Shown: positions 28,501-37,125 of the stretch, piece after piece
How the letters are laid out: each line of letters opens with the position of its first letter
Position numbering within the stretch: position 1 is the stretch's first letter
Source of the DNA: an uncultured Verrucomicrobiota bacterium
GTDB taxonomy: Bacteria; Verrucomicrobiota; Verrucomicrobiia; Opitutales; Opitutaceae
Assembly: GCA_913058185.1 (NCBI GenBank)
Contig: CAJXQX010000007.1
Location: 1 to 64,000, forward strand
Reading direction: 5' to 3'
Length of the DNA stretch: 64,000 nucleotides
The notes under the pieces: generated by a model
What the model was told of the DNA's origin: nothing
What the model saw: the letters and a program-made list of their open reading frames with translations, nothing else
Database searches by the model: none
Translations under genes and position numbers: made by a program

Positions 28501-28962
28501 TACTGCACGCAGCGGATTCAGCAGGCCAAGATTTCTCAAAAGGTGAAAGCCCGTGACTCAGCCGATGTGGTGATCCCCGATGGCACCATCAAGGTCGCTT
28601 GTCAGCAGGTCTGCCCGGTTGATGCGATTGAGTTCGGTAACATCAAGGATCCTGAAAGCGCCGTTTCGAAGGCGAAGGCCCGCGAACAAGATTACGCATT
28701 GTTGGGTTACCTCAATATTCGCCCTCGCACCACTTACCTCGGCAAGCTTCGGAATCCAAATCCGAAGATGCCGGACTACGCAGCGCTGCCTCTCAGCCGC
28801 GTTGAGTATAACACTAAGAACCATCCCGCCGGCCATGACAGTGGCCACGGAGATTCGCATGGCGACAGTCATGATGATTCCCACGGCGACGATCGCCACG
28901 GTGAATCTGAAGGCCACACCTCGATCATGAAGAACGCCCTGCGCACAGGAGGGTTGAGCTAA
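25561..28962 (+). CDS. actB: Alternative complex III subunit ActB, molybdopterin-oxidoreductase-like/Fe-S fusion
   Basis: 1133 residues. It starts with a short conserved motif ([12 protein letters not shown]), then a Tat-like signal [16 protein letters not shown] and a lipobox-like ATGC, then a long domain related to molybdopterin oxidoreductases (ActB proteins bind no molybdenum), and last a ferredoxin domain with clusters built by [44 protein letters not shown] and CQQVCPVD. The C-terminus has a His/Asp/Gly-rich stretch ([16 protein letters not shown]), possibly metal-binding. It overlaps actC by one base (TAATG). Confidence 0.93.
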   Translation: MKRKVEHPEPSARELSGPRYWRSLDELVETPGFQAKIAKEFPTGADNLNGVDRRSFFKLMAASFALGGMGLATGCRRPEANILPYGKSVEGVIPGMPQYFATSFPLRGAALPLLAETHSGRPTKLEGNPSYTPYGGSSSLVAQASLLDLYDPDRATTHTVDGAAVTSAIIRDQLAAIHSAAKGMRGAGLAILAETSSSPSRARLVKALKQKLPQAIWAEYDAVNDTPPAAAAEAAFGRNVKPLYHFDKASRVVAIDADFFHAESGALGYARDFAKGRKVMKKDDPMNRLYSVESTFTLTGSMADHRLRLASSHMLAFVAALGQKLTGDSRFAQFSKGLEFKDQDAWVSACAEDLKNHRGDCVLVAGSHLPAEVHAIVYVLNLFLENVGTTVDFVEIPENNSASLADLAAAAKSGKVDTLVVLGGNPVYNAPADLDFAGIAGAVDNVVRYGYYVDETSALASTNIAATHYLESWGDARTADGTVVPVQPMILPLFDGLTELEVVAHLAGESTTDPYTISLETIGKIGRGDAEATFRKFLHDGILAGSAYRATKVKYNESGLISLLGNSSSPSGLSKDNLEVRFTIDHKIDDGRFANNGWLQECPDPITKISWDNAILVSPRLGAALGIDPDGAAIQVARKELANYPQGKEAAHIGELTVNGITVKGPMHIQPGLSNWTVVLPLGYGREVSGRVGQGAGHNFYPARTTGGFDVATGATLKTTGEIFLLANQQEHWSMEGRDIVREANYSGKDSYQENPNFVDSFGIESHAPSNLGPDSDMSLADIASTTPRGNSLYETPDFKGIHQWGMSIDLNTCIGCNACVIACQAENNIPIVGKEQVMRGREMHWIRLDRYYSDGKISAGAFGGPDNKTIPEDPQASLMPVACAQCELAPCETVCPVNATVHDEEGLNTMAYNRCIGTRYCANNCPYKVRRFNFFDWNDRSLDELYMGPLSEKGMPELVAMSKNPDVTVRMRGVMEKCTYCTQRIQQAKISQKVKARDSADVVIPDGTIKVACQQVCPVDAIEFGNIKDPESAVSKAKAREQDYALLGYLNIRPRTTYLGKLRNPNPKMPDYAALPLSRVEYNTKNHPAGHDSGHGDSHGDSHDDSHGDDRHGESEGHTSIMKNALRTGGLS

Positions 28963-30383
28963 TGTCACACTCTGATTCCAGCGGGGCACAGCCCGCCATC
29001 CTCAGTGAAGTAGATCCTATCGATTTCCCTCGGGCGACCTTGGTCGAGAACGATCGCAGTTTCGATTGGATCACCGATAAGATCTGCGGAATTATCGAAG
29101 GTAAGACTCCCACTTGGTGGTGGGTTTGTTTCGCCCTCGCTTGTTTCGTCGCCACCTGGACGGTCGCTGGCATCACCTATCTGGTCGCCACCGGCGTCGG
29201 AGTTTGGGGCCACGCGAATCCGGTTAACTGGGCGTGGGATATCGTCAACTTCGTGTTCTGGATTGGTATCGGTCACGCCGGCACCTTGATCTCAGCGATT
29301 CTCTGTTTGCTCCGTCAAAAATGGCGGACGTCGATTAATCGCGCAGCGGAAGCGATGACGATTTTCGCGGTTGTTTGTGCCGGTATTTTCCCGGTGTTCC
29401 ATGTCGGTCGCGTTTGGTTCGCTTGGTATCTCTTTCCCATCCCGAATTCCAACTACCTGTGGCAGAACTTTCGTTCACCGCTCGAATGGGATGTGTTTGC
29501 GGTTTCGACCTACGGCACCGTTTCGGTGCTCTTCTGGTATGTCGGTTTGATTCCTGATTTGGCGATCCTTCGCGATCGTTTCTACAAGGCAGGCAATAAA
29601 ACCCGCTCCTTCCTTTACGGCTTCTTCGCCATGGGCTGGCGGGGCGCCAATCGCCACTGGAGTAACTACGAGATGGCCTACTTGATACTCGCGGGTGTCT
29701 CCACGCCACTCGTGCTATCGGTGCATACCATCGTTTCGTTCGACTTTGCGGTGTCTCTCCTCCCGGGGTGGCACACCACGATCTTCCCGCCTTACTTTGT
29801 GGCCGGTGCGATCTTCTCCGGCTTCGGCATGGTGCTCACGCTCATGTTGCCGCTGCGGGCAATCTACAAGTTGGAGGATCTGATCACGCAGTATCACATC
29901 GACTGCATGTGTAAGATCACTTTGGCGACGGGAACCATCGTGGGTTATGCCTACGGCATGGAGTTCTTCATCGCTTGGTATGGCTCCAATCCTTACGAGG
30001 GTTTCGCCTTCATCAACCGGGCATTTGGTCACTACGCCTGGGCTTACTGGATCATGATTTCCTGTAACGTGATCACGCCGCAGTTCTTCTGGTTCAAGGC
30101 GGTCCGCGAAAACACTGCGTTCGTTTGGATCCTCTCGATTTTCGTGAACGTCGGCATGTGGTTCGAACGCTTCGTGATTATCGTCACTTCACTGGCCCGT
30201 GACTTCCTGCCTTCCAGCTGGGGTTACTACAGCCCGTCCATTGTGGAAATCTTCACGTTCTTCGGCACCTTTGGGGTGTTCAGCGTGTTGTTCCTCCTCT
30301 TCATCCGTTTCTTGCCCATCATGCCGATGGCGGAAATCAAGGCGGTTACTCCCCAAGGTGATCCGCATCACGGCGCTCACTAA
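28962..30383 (+). CDS. actC: Alternative complex III subunit ActC, NrfD-type quinol-binding membrane protein
   Basis: 473-residue integral membrane protein with about ten transmembrane segments of the NrfD/PsrC family. It is expected to hold the quinol site and proton path. Typical segments are [40 protein letters not shown] and [19 protein letters not shown]. Coupled to actB by an overlapping start. ActF later in the operon is its homologue. Confidence 0.93.
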   Translation: MSHSDSSGAQPAILSEVDPIDFPRATLVENDRSFDWITDKICGIIEGKTPTWWWVCFALACFVATWTVAGITYLVATGVGVWGHANPVNWAWDIVNFVFWIGIGHAGTLISAILCLLRQKWRTSINRAAEAMTIFAVVCAGIFPVFHVGRVWFAWYLFPIPNSNYLWQNFRSPLEWDVFAVSTYGTVSVLFWYVGLIPDLAILRDRFYKAGNKTRSFLYGFFAMGWRGANRHWSNYEMAYLILAGVSTPLVLSVHTIVSFDFAVSLLPGWHTTIFPPYFVAGAIFSGFGMVLTLMLPLRAIYKLEDLITQYHIDCMCKITLATGTIVGYAYGMEFFIAWYGSNPYEGFAFINRAFGHYAWAYWIMISCNVITPQFFWFKAVRENTAFVWILSIFVNVGMWFERFVIIVTSLARDFLPSSWGYYSPSIVEIFTFFGTFGVFSVLFLLFIRFLPIMPMAEIKAVTPQGDPHHGAH

Positions 30384-30410
30384 GCAACCCGGAACCCAAC
30401 TATTTCGAAC

Positions 30411-30938
30411 ATGGCTGCTTCAACACATGGCTTAATTGCTACCTTCGATACTGCTGCTGATATCTATCACGCGGCGGAGAAGGTGCGCGATGCTGGCTTC
30501 ACTAACTGGGACTGCATCACGCCGTGCCCCGTGCACGGTCTGGACGGTGCAATGGGCGTAAAGCGTTCTAAAGTTCCTCGTATATCTCTCGCGGGTGGCA
30601 TCACTGGTTTCATCACCGGTATGTCGATGATCTATTTCACCGGCGCGGTGGACTACCCCCTCATCGTCGGCGGCAAGCCACTCTTCAGTCCGATGTTTGC
30701 GTTTCCCGTCGCTTACGAGTTGACCATTCTTTTTACGGCGTTCGCTACCATTGGTGGTATGCTCATTCTGAACGGACTGCCGATGCACTACCATCCGGTG
30801 CTTAAGACCGACCACATTCACCGTGGTTTGGACGATAAGTTCCTGATCGTGATCGAGTCTTCCGATCCGAATTACGACAGTGCGAAAGCACTGCTCGAAT
30901 CCGCCGGCGGCACTGAAATCACCGAAATCGAGTCCTAG
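30411..30938 (+). CDS. actD: Alternative complex III subunit ActD (DUF3341)
   Basis: 175-residue membrane protein with two transmembrane segments. It matches DUF3341: GLIATFDTAADIYHAAEKVRD at the start, WDCITPCPVHGLDGAMG, then two hydrophobic hairpins (ISLAGGITGFITGMSMIY; YELTILFTAFATIGGMLI) and the C-terminal ferredoxin-like FLIVIESSDPNYDSAKALLE. It stabilises the complex in known structures. Gap of 27 bases behind actC. Confidence 0.92.
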   Translation: MAASTHGLIATFDTAADIYHAAEKVRDAGFTNWDCITPCPVHGLDGAMGVKRSKVPRISLAGGITGFITGMSMIYFTGAVDYPLIVGGKPLFSPMFAFPVAYELTILFTAFATIGGMLILNGLPMHYHPVLKTDHIHRGLDDKFLIVIESSDPNYDSAKALLESAGGTEITEIES

Positions 30939-30942
30939 CCCG

Positions 30943-31557
30943 ATGCGTTACGTATATCTCGTTCTCTTCTTTGTCGCGGTCTTGGCCGTTGGAGCCCTTG
31001 GGTTCCGTGGCTCCATTTCCACGCGACCACCTTTGGAGGTCTTTCCGGACATGGATCGCCAGTCCAAGTATCTTCCTCAAGCAGCCTCTTCGTTCTTTGC
31101 AGACGGACGCACTGACCGTCCGATCCCAGCCGGCACGGTTGCTCGTGGAAATCTCCGATCAGATGCTCACCTAAATTTCGGCCGAGGCCCGGAGGGCGAA
31201 TTTGCCCCAGGGTTTCCTGATGGATTGACGATTGATCGTCAGTTCTTCGACCGTGGTCGCGAGCGCTACGAAATCTACTGTGCTCCTTGTCACGGTAAGT
31301 TGGCCAATGGTCGTGGTATCGTCACCCAATACGGGTGGGGTGGACCGGCCAATATGCACCAGGATTTGATCCGTGATCAATCCAATGGCGAACTATTCAA
31401 TACCATCACCAACGGTAAGAACACGATGTTCCCGTTGAGTGATAAAATCGGTGCGGAAGATCGTTGGGCGGTTATCGCTTACGTCCGCGCTCTCCAGCGT
31501 TCCCAAAACGGCCGCATGCAAGACGTGCCGGCTTCACATCAAGGGGAGTTGAACTGA
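30943..31557 (+). CDS. actE: Alternative complex III subunit ActE, monohaem cytochrome c
   Basis: 204-residue membrane-bound cytochrome. N-terminal anchor (residues 2-20), then a conserved PPLEVFPDMDRQSKYLPQ and one haem site CAPCH with a probable Met ligand in NTMFPLSDKI. The start at 30943 is four bases behind the actD stop. It serves as electron exit towards other c haems, presumably the CcoO-like and CcoP-like cytochromes further down. Confidence 0.92.
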   Translation: MRYVYLVLFFVAVLAVGALGFRGSISTRPPLEVFPDMDRQSKYLPQAASSFFADGRTDRPIPAGTVARGNLRSDAHLNFGRGPEGEFAPGFPDGLTIDRQFFDRGRERYEIYCAPCHGKLANGRGIVTQYGWGGPANMHQDLIRDQSNGELFNTITNGKNTMFPLSDKIGAEDRWAVIAYVRALQRSQNGRMQDVPASHQGELN

Positions 31558-31559
31558 CC

Positions 31560-32831
31560 ATGGCATCCTCCACGACTGCAAATTCCGCTACGGCGGCTCC
31601 TAGCAATCCGGCGGGCAAGGCCCTCACCATCGGAATCGTCGGCATTGTGCTTACGATCTTAGGCATCTTTGTTTCCGGAGGTGACAAGGTCGCTTTCGCT
31701 TGGCTCACGGCCATGACGTTTTGGACTGGATTGGCGATCGGCATGCTGATGCTGATCATGATTCACCACATCGTTGATGCGAATTGGTCGACGGTGATTC
31801 GTCGCCAGTTTGAGCACGGTATCGCTGCCTTCAAATGGTTAGCACTGCTCTTTGTCCCTCTGATTGTGGCATCCATCATTGAGCCCAGTATCCTGTGGAA
31901 GTATTTTGATCCTTCCTTTGATTTATCTAGGGTGGGCGGTCACGGCACGGTGGCCAGTGATGTGCTTTGGCAAAAGAAATCGGGATTGTTGAGCTTCGAG
32001 TTTTTCATGGTTCTGACCACGATTTCATTCGGTGGTTGGATGCTGCTATCCAATCGCTTTCGCCGCTGCTCGTTCTCTCAAGATATGGACGGAGATATCA
32101 AGTGGACGCGGAAGAGCCGTTTTTGGTCGGCCATCGGTTTGCCGTTTATGGCCGTCACGCTTTCTCTTTGTGTGATCCTTTGGGTTAAAGCCCTCGATTA
32201 TCACTGGTTCTCTACGATGTTCGGCGTCTGGTATTTCGCTGAGTGTGTCCGCGGCGCTTTGGCTGTTGGTGTCTTGATGATGTGCTGGCTCACCACCCGG
32301 GGGGATTACCAGGGTGTGCTCACGAAAAACCATTGGTATTCCATCGGTATGCTCTCGTTCGCCTTCACGGTGTTCTGGGCCTACGTCACGTTCTCCCAAT
32401 ATTTCCTGATCTGGAATGCGAATATCCCGGAAGAAACCTTCTGGTATAACATCCGCGAAATTCAAAACAGCAGCGGTGAGCCCAACCAATGGAAGTGGGT
32501 CGGCATGCTGCTTCTCTTCGGTCATTTCTTCGTCCCATTTTTCGGCCTCATCAGCTATCCAGCTAAGATCAGCAAGTGGTGGATGAAGCTCATGGCTTCG
32601 TGGATCATCTTAATCATTCTGATCGACATCATCTACAACGTCTGGCCGTCCAAAAAGGATTCATTGGGTGATCCGATTGCCTTTGCCGGCCTGCACATGA
32701 TTTGGACCCTGACCGCCGTAATCGGCGTCGGAGGCATCTGCGCTTGGGCCTACTTTAAAAGTTTCCCCACCGCTAAACTCATCCCGATTCGCGATCCTCG
32801 CATCGGAGAATCTCTGACTTACCATGAGTAA
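31560..32831 (+). CDS. actF: Alternative complex III subunit ActF, second NrfD-like membrane protein
   Basis: 423-residue membrane protein with about ten transmembrane segments, homologous to ActC but shorter, as known for complex III. Segments include FWTGLAIGMLMLIMIHHIVD and LFGHFFVPFFGLISYPAKIS. The start at 31560 is directly behind the actE stop. The next gene overlaps its last eight bases. Confidence 0.9.
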   Translation: MASSTTANSATAAPSNPAGKALTIGIVGIVLTILGIFVSGGDKVAFAWLTAMTFWTGLAIGMLMLIMIHHIVDANWSTVIRRQFEHGIAAFKWLALLFVPLIVASIIEPSILWKYFDPSFDLSRVGGHGTVASDVLWQKKSGLLSFEFFMVLTTISFGGWMLLSNRFRRCSFSQDMDGDIKWTRKSRFWSAIGLPFMAVTLSLCVILWVKALDYHWFSTMFGVWYFAECVRGALAVGVLMMCWLTTRGDYQGVLTKNHWYSIGMLSFAFTVFWAYVTFSQYFLIWNANIPEETFWYNIREIQNSSGEPNQWKWVGMLLLFGHFFVPFFGLISYPAKISKWWMKLMASWIILIILIDIIYNVWPSKKDSLGDPIAFAGLHMIWTLTAVIGVGGICAWAYFKSFPTAKLIPIRDPRIGESLTYHE

Positions 32832-33144
32832 TTCCTCTTCAGCTCCTCAACCTGTGCTGTGGCCATTGATAGTGGCGGTCATGGGCGTTTTCGCGATCTT
32901 TTTGGTGATTGTGAATCTTGCGCGCACTCCGGTCACGCCCATCACCGCAGCCGTCAATGTTCCCGAGGAAGAGCAATGGAAACTGAGCTCTACCACGCGC
33001 CAAGAACGACGCGCCGAACTTGAAGGGGAGGCCAAATCCGCTGCTACCAGCTACGGCTGGATTAATCAAAATGACGGTATCGTCCGTCTGCCAGTCGAGC
33101 GCGCCATCGAATTAACGTTGGCTGACATTAACGCTGATCGCTGA
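32824..33144 (+). CDS. Small membrane protein linking complex III and oxidase-like genes
   Basis: 106 residues: one transmembrane segment (residues about 12-32), a charged coiled-coil-like middle (QERRAELEGEAKSAA), and the C-terminal YGWINQNDGIVRLPVERAIE. That last motif occurs in many small proteins beside quinol-oxidising complexes and cytochrome oxidases, usually as YGWVDxxxGIVRIPIDRAM. It overlaps actF by eight bases, so it is part of the operon. It may correspond to the small extra subunit or assembly factor of complex III. I cannot tell which. Confidence 0.75.
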   Translation: MSNSSSAPQPVLWPLIVAVMGVFAIFLVIVNLARTPVTPITAAVNVPEEEQWKLSSTTRQERRAELEGEAKSAATSYGWINQNDGIVRLPVERAIELTLADINADR

Positions 33145-33196
33145 ACAATTGATCATTTGCCGGCATTCTTCGCCGGTCACTTTGCCGTAAACCACG

Positions 33197-34663
33197 ATGG
33201 ATTCAAATTCCAGTAACACCCCAGCCACCGCCGAACGTCCAGATTCGGCGGTCATTGACGCCTCTATTAAAGTGCCGGTGCTTTTCTTCCTCTACGCCGC
33301 TGCGGCGTGGTTGGTCACCGCCTCCGTGCTCGGTTTCATCGCCGCGGCGCAGTTGGTTCAACCCGCATTTCTCGCTGATTACGCTTGGACGACCCACGGT
33401 CGCATCGTGCCACTGGCGCGGAACGCCCTCATTTATGGTTGGGGATTTAATGCCGCTTTTGCGGTGTTGATCTGGATGGTGGCCCGACTCTGCCGAACGC
33501 CTGCCCCGAAGTGGGGCACGACTTTGGTCGGAGGCCTATTCTGGAATGTCGGAATTAAATTAGGCCTGACCGGAATCATCATCGGACAATCGACCGGGCA
33601 CGTCCTGCTAGAGATGCCTGGTTATGCGGCCGCCGTCATGTTTGTTTCCTACGGAATCATTGGAGCCGGGGTTGCCATCATCTTTTCGCGTCGCCGCGAG
33701 GGCAGTATGTTTGCCAGCCAATGGTATGGTCTGACCGCTTTGTTTTGGTTCCCTTGGTTGTTCACCATTGCGCAATACACCTTGGTCTTTGGCTCGATGC
33801 GCGGAACCGCGCAAGCGGTGGCCTCTGCATGGTATGGTCATAATATTTACGCCTTGTTCCTCGGCCCCATCGCGTTGGGAGCCCTCTACTATCTTATCCC
33901 GAAGCGGGTAGGGCGCCCGATCACCAACTATCCGTTGGCTCAAATCGGCTTTTGGTCGTTCGTATTTTTCGGATCCTTCGGAGGTCTCGCGACTCTCGTC
34001 GGAAGTCCAGTGCCCGCCTGGGTGCAGACCGTGGGAGTTTCTTCGAATTTCATGCTTTTGATTCCGTTGTTCGCCATCGCCGTCAATCTTGGCGGAGCGC
34101 TGCTCGGTGGAACAAAGGCTGGGGGCTCGGGACCGGCGCTGAAGTTCTTCAAGTTATCCTTGGTTTCCTTCATTATCGTGGGACTGCTTACGGTCGTGCT
34201 TTCGCTGCCATCGTTCAGCCACACGATCGGATTAACTTTCGTGGGTGAAGCCTTAGACATCCTCCACTGGTATGCCTTTGTTTCCTTCGCATTCTTCGGC
34301 GCGATTTACTTCATGCTGCCCCGTTTGATTGTTCAACCTTGGCCATCAGGCGCGCTGATTACCGCTCACTTCTGGGCCACGGTAGCCGGCACGATCATCG
34401 TGATTTCCAGTCTCTTCTTGGCGGGCTTCGCGCAGGGGGCGGCGCTTAACGATATCGAAAACTACGCCACCTTTGCCGACGTGATGGGAGCTTTTTCAGG
34501 ATACCTCGTCGCCCTCGCGTTTGGTTATCTTACTTTGCTGGTCGGTAGCCTCGCATTTTTCGTGAATGTGGTGATGGCGATTTACCAAGCTTGTTTCTCT
34601 AAATCGACCGCATCGGCCGATACCGTTTTTGGCTCTCCCGCAGCCATGGAGGTGAACTCATGA
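33197..34663 (+). CDS. CcoN-like haem-copper oxidase subunit I homologue lacking haem and copper ligands
   Basis: 488-residue protein with about twelve transmembrane segments, clearly related to CcoN of cbb3 oxidases along its length: WTTHGRIVPLARNALIYGWG, SAWYGHNIYALFLGP, YYLIPKRVGRPITNYPL and FFGAIYFMLPRLI. By comparison with remembered CcoN sequences, the haem b ligand in PLHTNA is PLARNA (Ala74), the copper pair GPHHLHY is LATLVG (Ala265, Thr266), and the HVH pair holding both haems has become ALDILH. Only WYGHN (His215) is kept. It probably binds no haem or Cu and cannot reduce oxygen. It may be a scaffold for the cytochromes encoded next. The next gene overlaps by four bases. Confidence 0.85.
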   Translation: MDSNSSNTPATAERPDSAVIDASIKVPVLFFLYAAAAWLVTASVLGFIAAAQLVQPAFLADYAWTTHGRIVPLARNALIYGWGFNAAFAVLIWMVARLCRTPAPKWGTTLVGGLFWNVGIKLGLTGIIIGQSTGHVLLEMPGYAAAVMFVSYGIIGAGVAIIFSRRREGSMFASQWYGLTALFWFPWLFTIAQYTLVFGSMRGTAQAVASAWYGHNIYALFLGPIALGALYYLIPKRVGRPITNYPLAQIGFWSFVFFGSFGGLATLVGSPVPAWVQTVGVSSNFMLLIPLFAIAVNLGGALLGGTKAGGSGPALKFFKLSLVSFIIVGLLTVVLSLPSFSHTIGLTFVGEALDILHWYAFVSFAFFGAIYFMLPRLIVQPWPSGALITAHFWATVAGTIIVISSLFLAGFAQGAALNDIENYATFADVMGAFSGYLVALAFGYLTLLVGSLAFFVNVVMAIYQACFSKSTASADTVFGSPAAMEVNS

Positions 34664-35313
34664 ACCGTGGACCGTATCTTTTTCTCGGCGCTTTCGCGAT
34701 CCTCGCCTTCTCCTGGACGGCAGCGATCCTAGCCAACCAACTTGGTTATGGTGCGGTGACCCCGCACTACGATTCCCTGGCGGGACAAGCGTTTCCAGCC
34801 AAGCATCCCGGCATCGTCGAACGGGGTGCGCAAGTCTACACCGATCTCGGTTGTGTGACCTGCCACACCCAGCAGGTGCGCCGGGCGGACATAGGTAGTG
34901 ATCTCGCCCGCGGGTGGGGTGAACGCGCCAGTGTTGGCCGTGATTACATGCACGAAAGCACGGTTCAGCTCGGCTCCAATCGTTTCGGTCCGGACCTTCG
35001 TAATGTGGGCGCTCGGATTGAAGACCCCAACGTTTTCTACCAGATGTTATACGCGCCAGCTGAAGACTCCGCGATGCCCGCTTACCGATTCCTTTTCGAT
35101 GAGGTTAAGGTTGTTGGCCAAGTCTCCGATGACGCGCTGAATCTCGATGCGCCGACGGGATATCAGATCGTGCCAACCGAACGAGCGCGTTCCTTGGTTG
35201 CTTACCTCGCTTACCGGAACGACACCTACGCCTATCCGGAAACCAATTTTGTTCCAACCGAGCCCGAAGCTGAATCCGACGATGAAGCTGCGGAAACGGA
35301 GGAAGGGCACTAA
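34660..35313 (+). CDS. CcoO-like membrane-anchored monohaem cytochrome c
   Basis: 217 residues. An N-terminal transmembrane anchor is followed by a CcoO-type domain with GAQVYTDLGCVTCHTQQVRR (haem site CVTCH), GWGERASVGRDYM, RFGPDLRNVGAR and the Met ligand in SAMPAYRFLF. The acidic tail (DDEAAETEEGH) is unusual. In cbb3 oxidases CcoO feeds electrons to CcoN. Here its CcoN-like partner appears to lack redox centres. The ATGA overlap with the previous gene argues for a fixed partnership. Confidence 0.88.
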   Translation: MNRGPYLFLGAFAILAFSWTAAILANQLGYGAVTPHYDSLAGQAFPAKHPGIVERGAQVYTDLGCVTCHTQQVRRADIGSDLARGWGERASVGRDYMHESTVQLGSNRFGPDLRNVGARIEDPNVFYQMLYAPAEDSAMPAYRFLFDEVKVVGQVSDDALNLDAPTGYQIVPTERARSLVAYLAYRNDTYAYPETNFVPTEPEAESDDEAAETEEGH

Positions 35314-35314
35314 G

Positions 35315-35986
35315 ATGAGCCAAGACGCCAATTCCGATCCACGTCTGGAAGTTTCCGCTGCTTCCGACCAAGACATTCAAGCCGTGCATGCTTCATTGCT
35401 GCACGACCAAAAGGAACCCAAGGAGGGCTTTTCTTTGATGCCCCTATTTGTCTTGGGCTTCGTTTCGTCCATGATCTTTGTGGTCGCGATTTACTTTATC
35501 CACAACCGCGCTGGCTTGTCCGATGGACTCGCGTTGGCGACCACGATTCATCACCCCGGATACGATCCCCAAGTTCATGGTGCCGGAGATGAAGAAGTTG
35601 AAATCGATGTGTTTGCCGTTGGTCAGAGTCTCTACGGACAAGCTTGTATTGCCTGCCACCAGGTTAACGGCCAAGGCATCCCCTCGGCCTTTCCTCCGTT
35701 GGCTAGTTCAGACTGGGTGACTGGCGACGAAGAAAGACTCATCAAGCTAGTTTTACATGGCTTGCAAGGACCACTCGAGGTGAATGGGGCGCAGTATAAT
35801 GGAATCATGCCCGCGTTTGGACCTTCTGGAATCTACCAGTGGAGTGATGAAAAGATCGCCTACGTGCTTACCTATATCCGCCAAGAGTGGGGTAATGAAG
35901 CTGGGGAAATCACCCCTGACCAAGTGACCGCAGTTAAGGAAGCCACCGCTTCTCAAACCGGAGCTTACACGGCGGCCGATCTGTAA
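35315..35986 (+). CDS. Membrane-bound class I cytochrome c (CcoP-like position)
   Basis: 223 residues: an N-terminal cytosolic part, one transmembrane segment (FVLGFVSSMIFVVAIYFI), then one cytochrome c domain with CIACHQVNGQGIPSAFPPL and the Met ligand in NGIMPAFGPSG. It takes the place of ccoP but has one haem rather than two. Start 35315 lies one base behind the stop of the ccoO-like gene. It is the last gene before the terminator at 36014. It could hand electrons to an oxidase encoded elsewhere. Confidence 0.88.
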   Translation: MSQDANSDPRLEVSAASDQDIQAVHASLLHDQKEPKEGFSLMPLFVLGFVSSMIFVVAIYFIHNRAGLSDGLALATTIHHPGYDPQVHGAGDEEVEIDVFAVGQSLYGQACIACHQVNGQGIPSAFPPLASSDWVTGDEERLIKLVLHGLQGPLEVNGAQYNGIMPAFGPSGIYQWSDEKIAYVLTYIRQEWGNEAGEITPDQVTAVKEATASQTGAYTAADL

Positions 35987-36013
35987 GATCGAGAATTCCA
36001 GCTTCTACCGTTC

Positions 36014-36044
36014 AAAACCGCCGACAGTGTTTGGCGGTTTTTTT
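36014..36044 (+). terminator. Intrinsic terminator of the respiratory operon
   Basis: AAAACCGCC (36014-36022) pairs with GGCGGTTTT (36033-36041), ten-base loop, T run to 36044. The A-rich left arm also allows termination of proC coming from the other side. Confidence 0.85.
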
Positions 36045-36056
36045 ATGGCGGCGCGG

Positions 36057-36863
36057 TTAAGCCCCGTTCGCTAACTCCTCGGATCGGGCTTTGGCGGCGG
36101 CGACTACGGCTTTCATCGTGTCACGAAAGTTCGCTTTCTCCAAAACTTGCAGGCCAGCGTGGGTTGTCCCGTTGGGAGAAGTGACTTCGTTACGGAGGTC
36201 TTCCGGAGATTTATCGGATCGAGCCATGAGCCGGGCAGAACCGAGCACCGTTTCTACGGCGAGTTGTTCGGCTTCTTCCGAAGTCAGTCCTCCCGCGATG
36301 CCGGCGTCACGAAGTGCGCCGGTGAATTCGAATACATATGCAGGACCACATCCACTGACACCCATCAGCGCGTCGATCTTAGTTTCGGGAACTTCGATTT
36401 CGCGACCGATTGAGCCGAGGAGTTGAATCACTTGTTTCCTATCTTCGGCCGTCAGTTCACTGCGGGCGGTCCATCCCGTGATACCTGCACCGATGGAGCT
36501 GGGCGTATTGGGCATGGTGCGAACGATGTTGCGAGCGTGAGGGAATACCCGGGCCAAATGGTCGAGGGTTTTTGCGGCCAGAATTGAGAGCACGATTTTA
36601 CCCCGAGTGAGTTCGGCCAGCCGTGAGTCCGCCGAGCCCAAGTGCTGTGGTTTGAAAGCGATCACCACGAGATCGGCATTTTCGAGCAGTTCAGGTAGGT
36701 CGGATACGTGAACAATCTGGGTCCGAGCGGCGAGAGCTGCCGCACTGATTCCACTGGCGCTGTAGCAGGCGATTTCGGAGCCCTGTTTGGGGTTGTTGGC
36801 AACGAGGCCATCGACGATGGCGGACGCCATGCGTCCTGCCCCAATAAATGCGATTTTAGACAC
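36057..36863 (-). CDS. proC: Pyrroline-5-carboxylate reductase
   Basis: 268-residue NAD(P)H enzyme for the last step of proline synthesis. It shows IAFIGAGRMASAIVDGLV (dinucleotide loop), FKPQHL, RTMPNTPSSIGAGITGW, GCGPAYVFEFTGALRDAGI and ATVLGSARLM-like segments, and the C-terminal signature EVTSPNGTTHAGLQVLE. The start is GTG at 36863, overlapping by eight bases the stop of the two-component relic upstream, so translation was once coupled to it. Confidence 0.94.
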   Translation of the reverse strand: MSKIAFIGAGRMASAIVDGLVANNPKQGSEIACYSASGISAAALAARTQIVHVSDLPELLENADLVVIAFKPQHLGSADSRLAELTRGKIVLSILAAKTLDHLARVFPHARNIVRTMPNTPSSIGAGITGWTARSELTAEDRKQVIQLLGSIGREIEVPETKIDALMGVSGCGPAYVFEFTGALRDAGIAGGLTSEEAEQLAVETVLGSARLMARSDKSPEDLRNEVTSPNGTTHAGLQVLEKANFRDTMKAVVAAAKARSEELANGA

Positions 36864-37075
36864 CGGTAGAGATGGAGTTAATAAGATGTTTGGCGATAGC
36901 TACGGTTCCGCCACCGGGTCGATCTTCCAGGATGAGATCGCCCCCGAGAGACCGCAGCGCGTGCCGGGCCACCGTCAGACCCATGCCGACTCCTACCGTG
37001 TCTCTCGAGCTTTCGCTTGAGCAGCTGGACGTTGATCAGCTGATTGTCTACGACGAGGATACGCGGGACAGACAT
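36856..37075 (-). pseudogene. Relic of a receiver-histidine kinase gene with its middle deleted
   Basis: From 37075 the frame reads MSVPRILVVDNQLINVQLLK, the start of a receiver domain, for about 27 residues. In another frame, up to the stop at 36856-36858, it reads VGVGMGLTVARHALRSLGG, then LEDRPGGGTVAI, the G2 box and end of a histidine-kinase ATPase domain. The join lies near 36990-37000. The simplest origin is one large internal deletion in a REC-kinase gene that once stood before proC. Not functional. Confidence 0.7.
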
Positions 37076-37125
37076 AATGAGTTCAGAGTGGGGTGAGTTG
37101 TAAGCGGGAGCCCTCTTGGGCCGGG

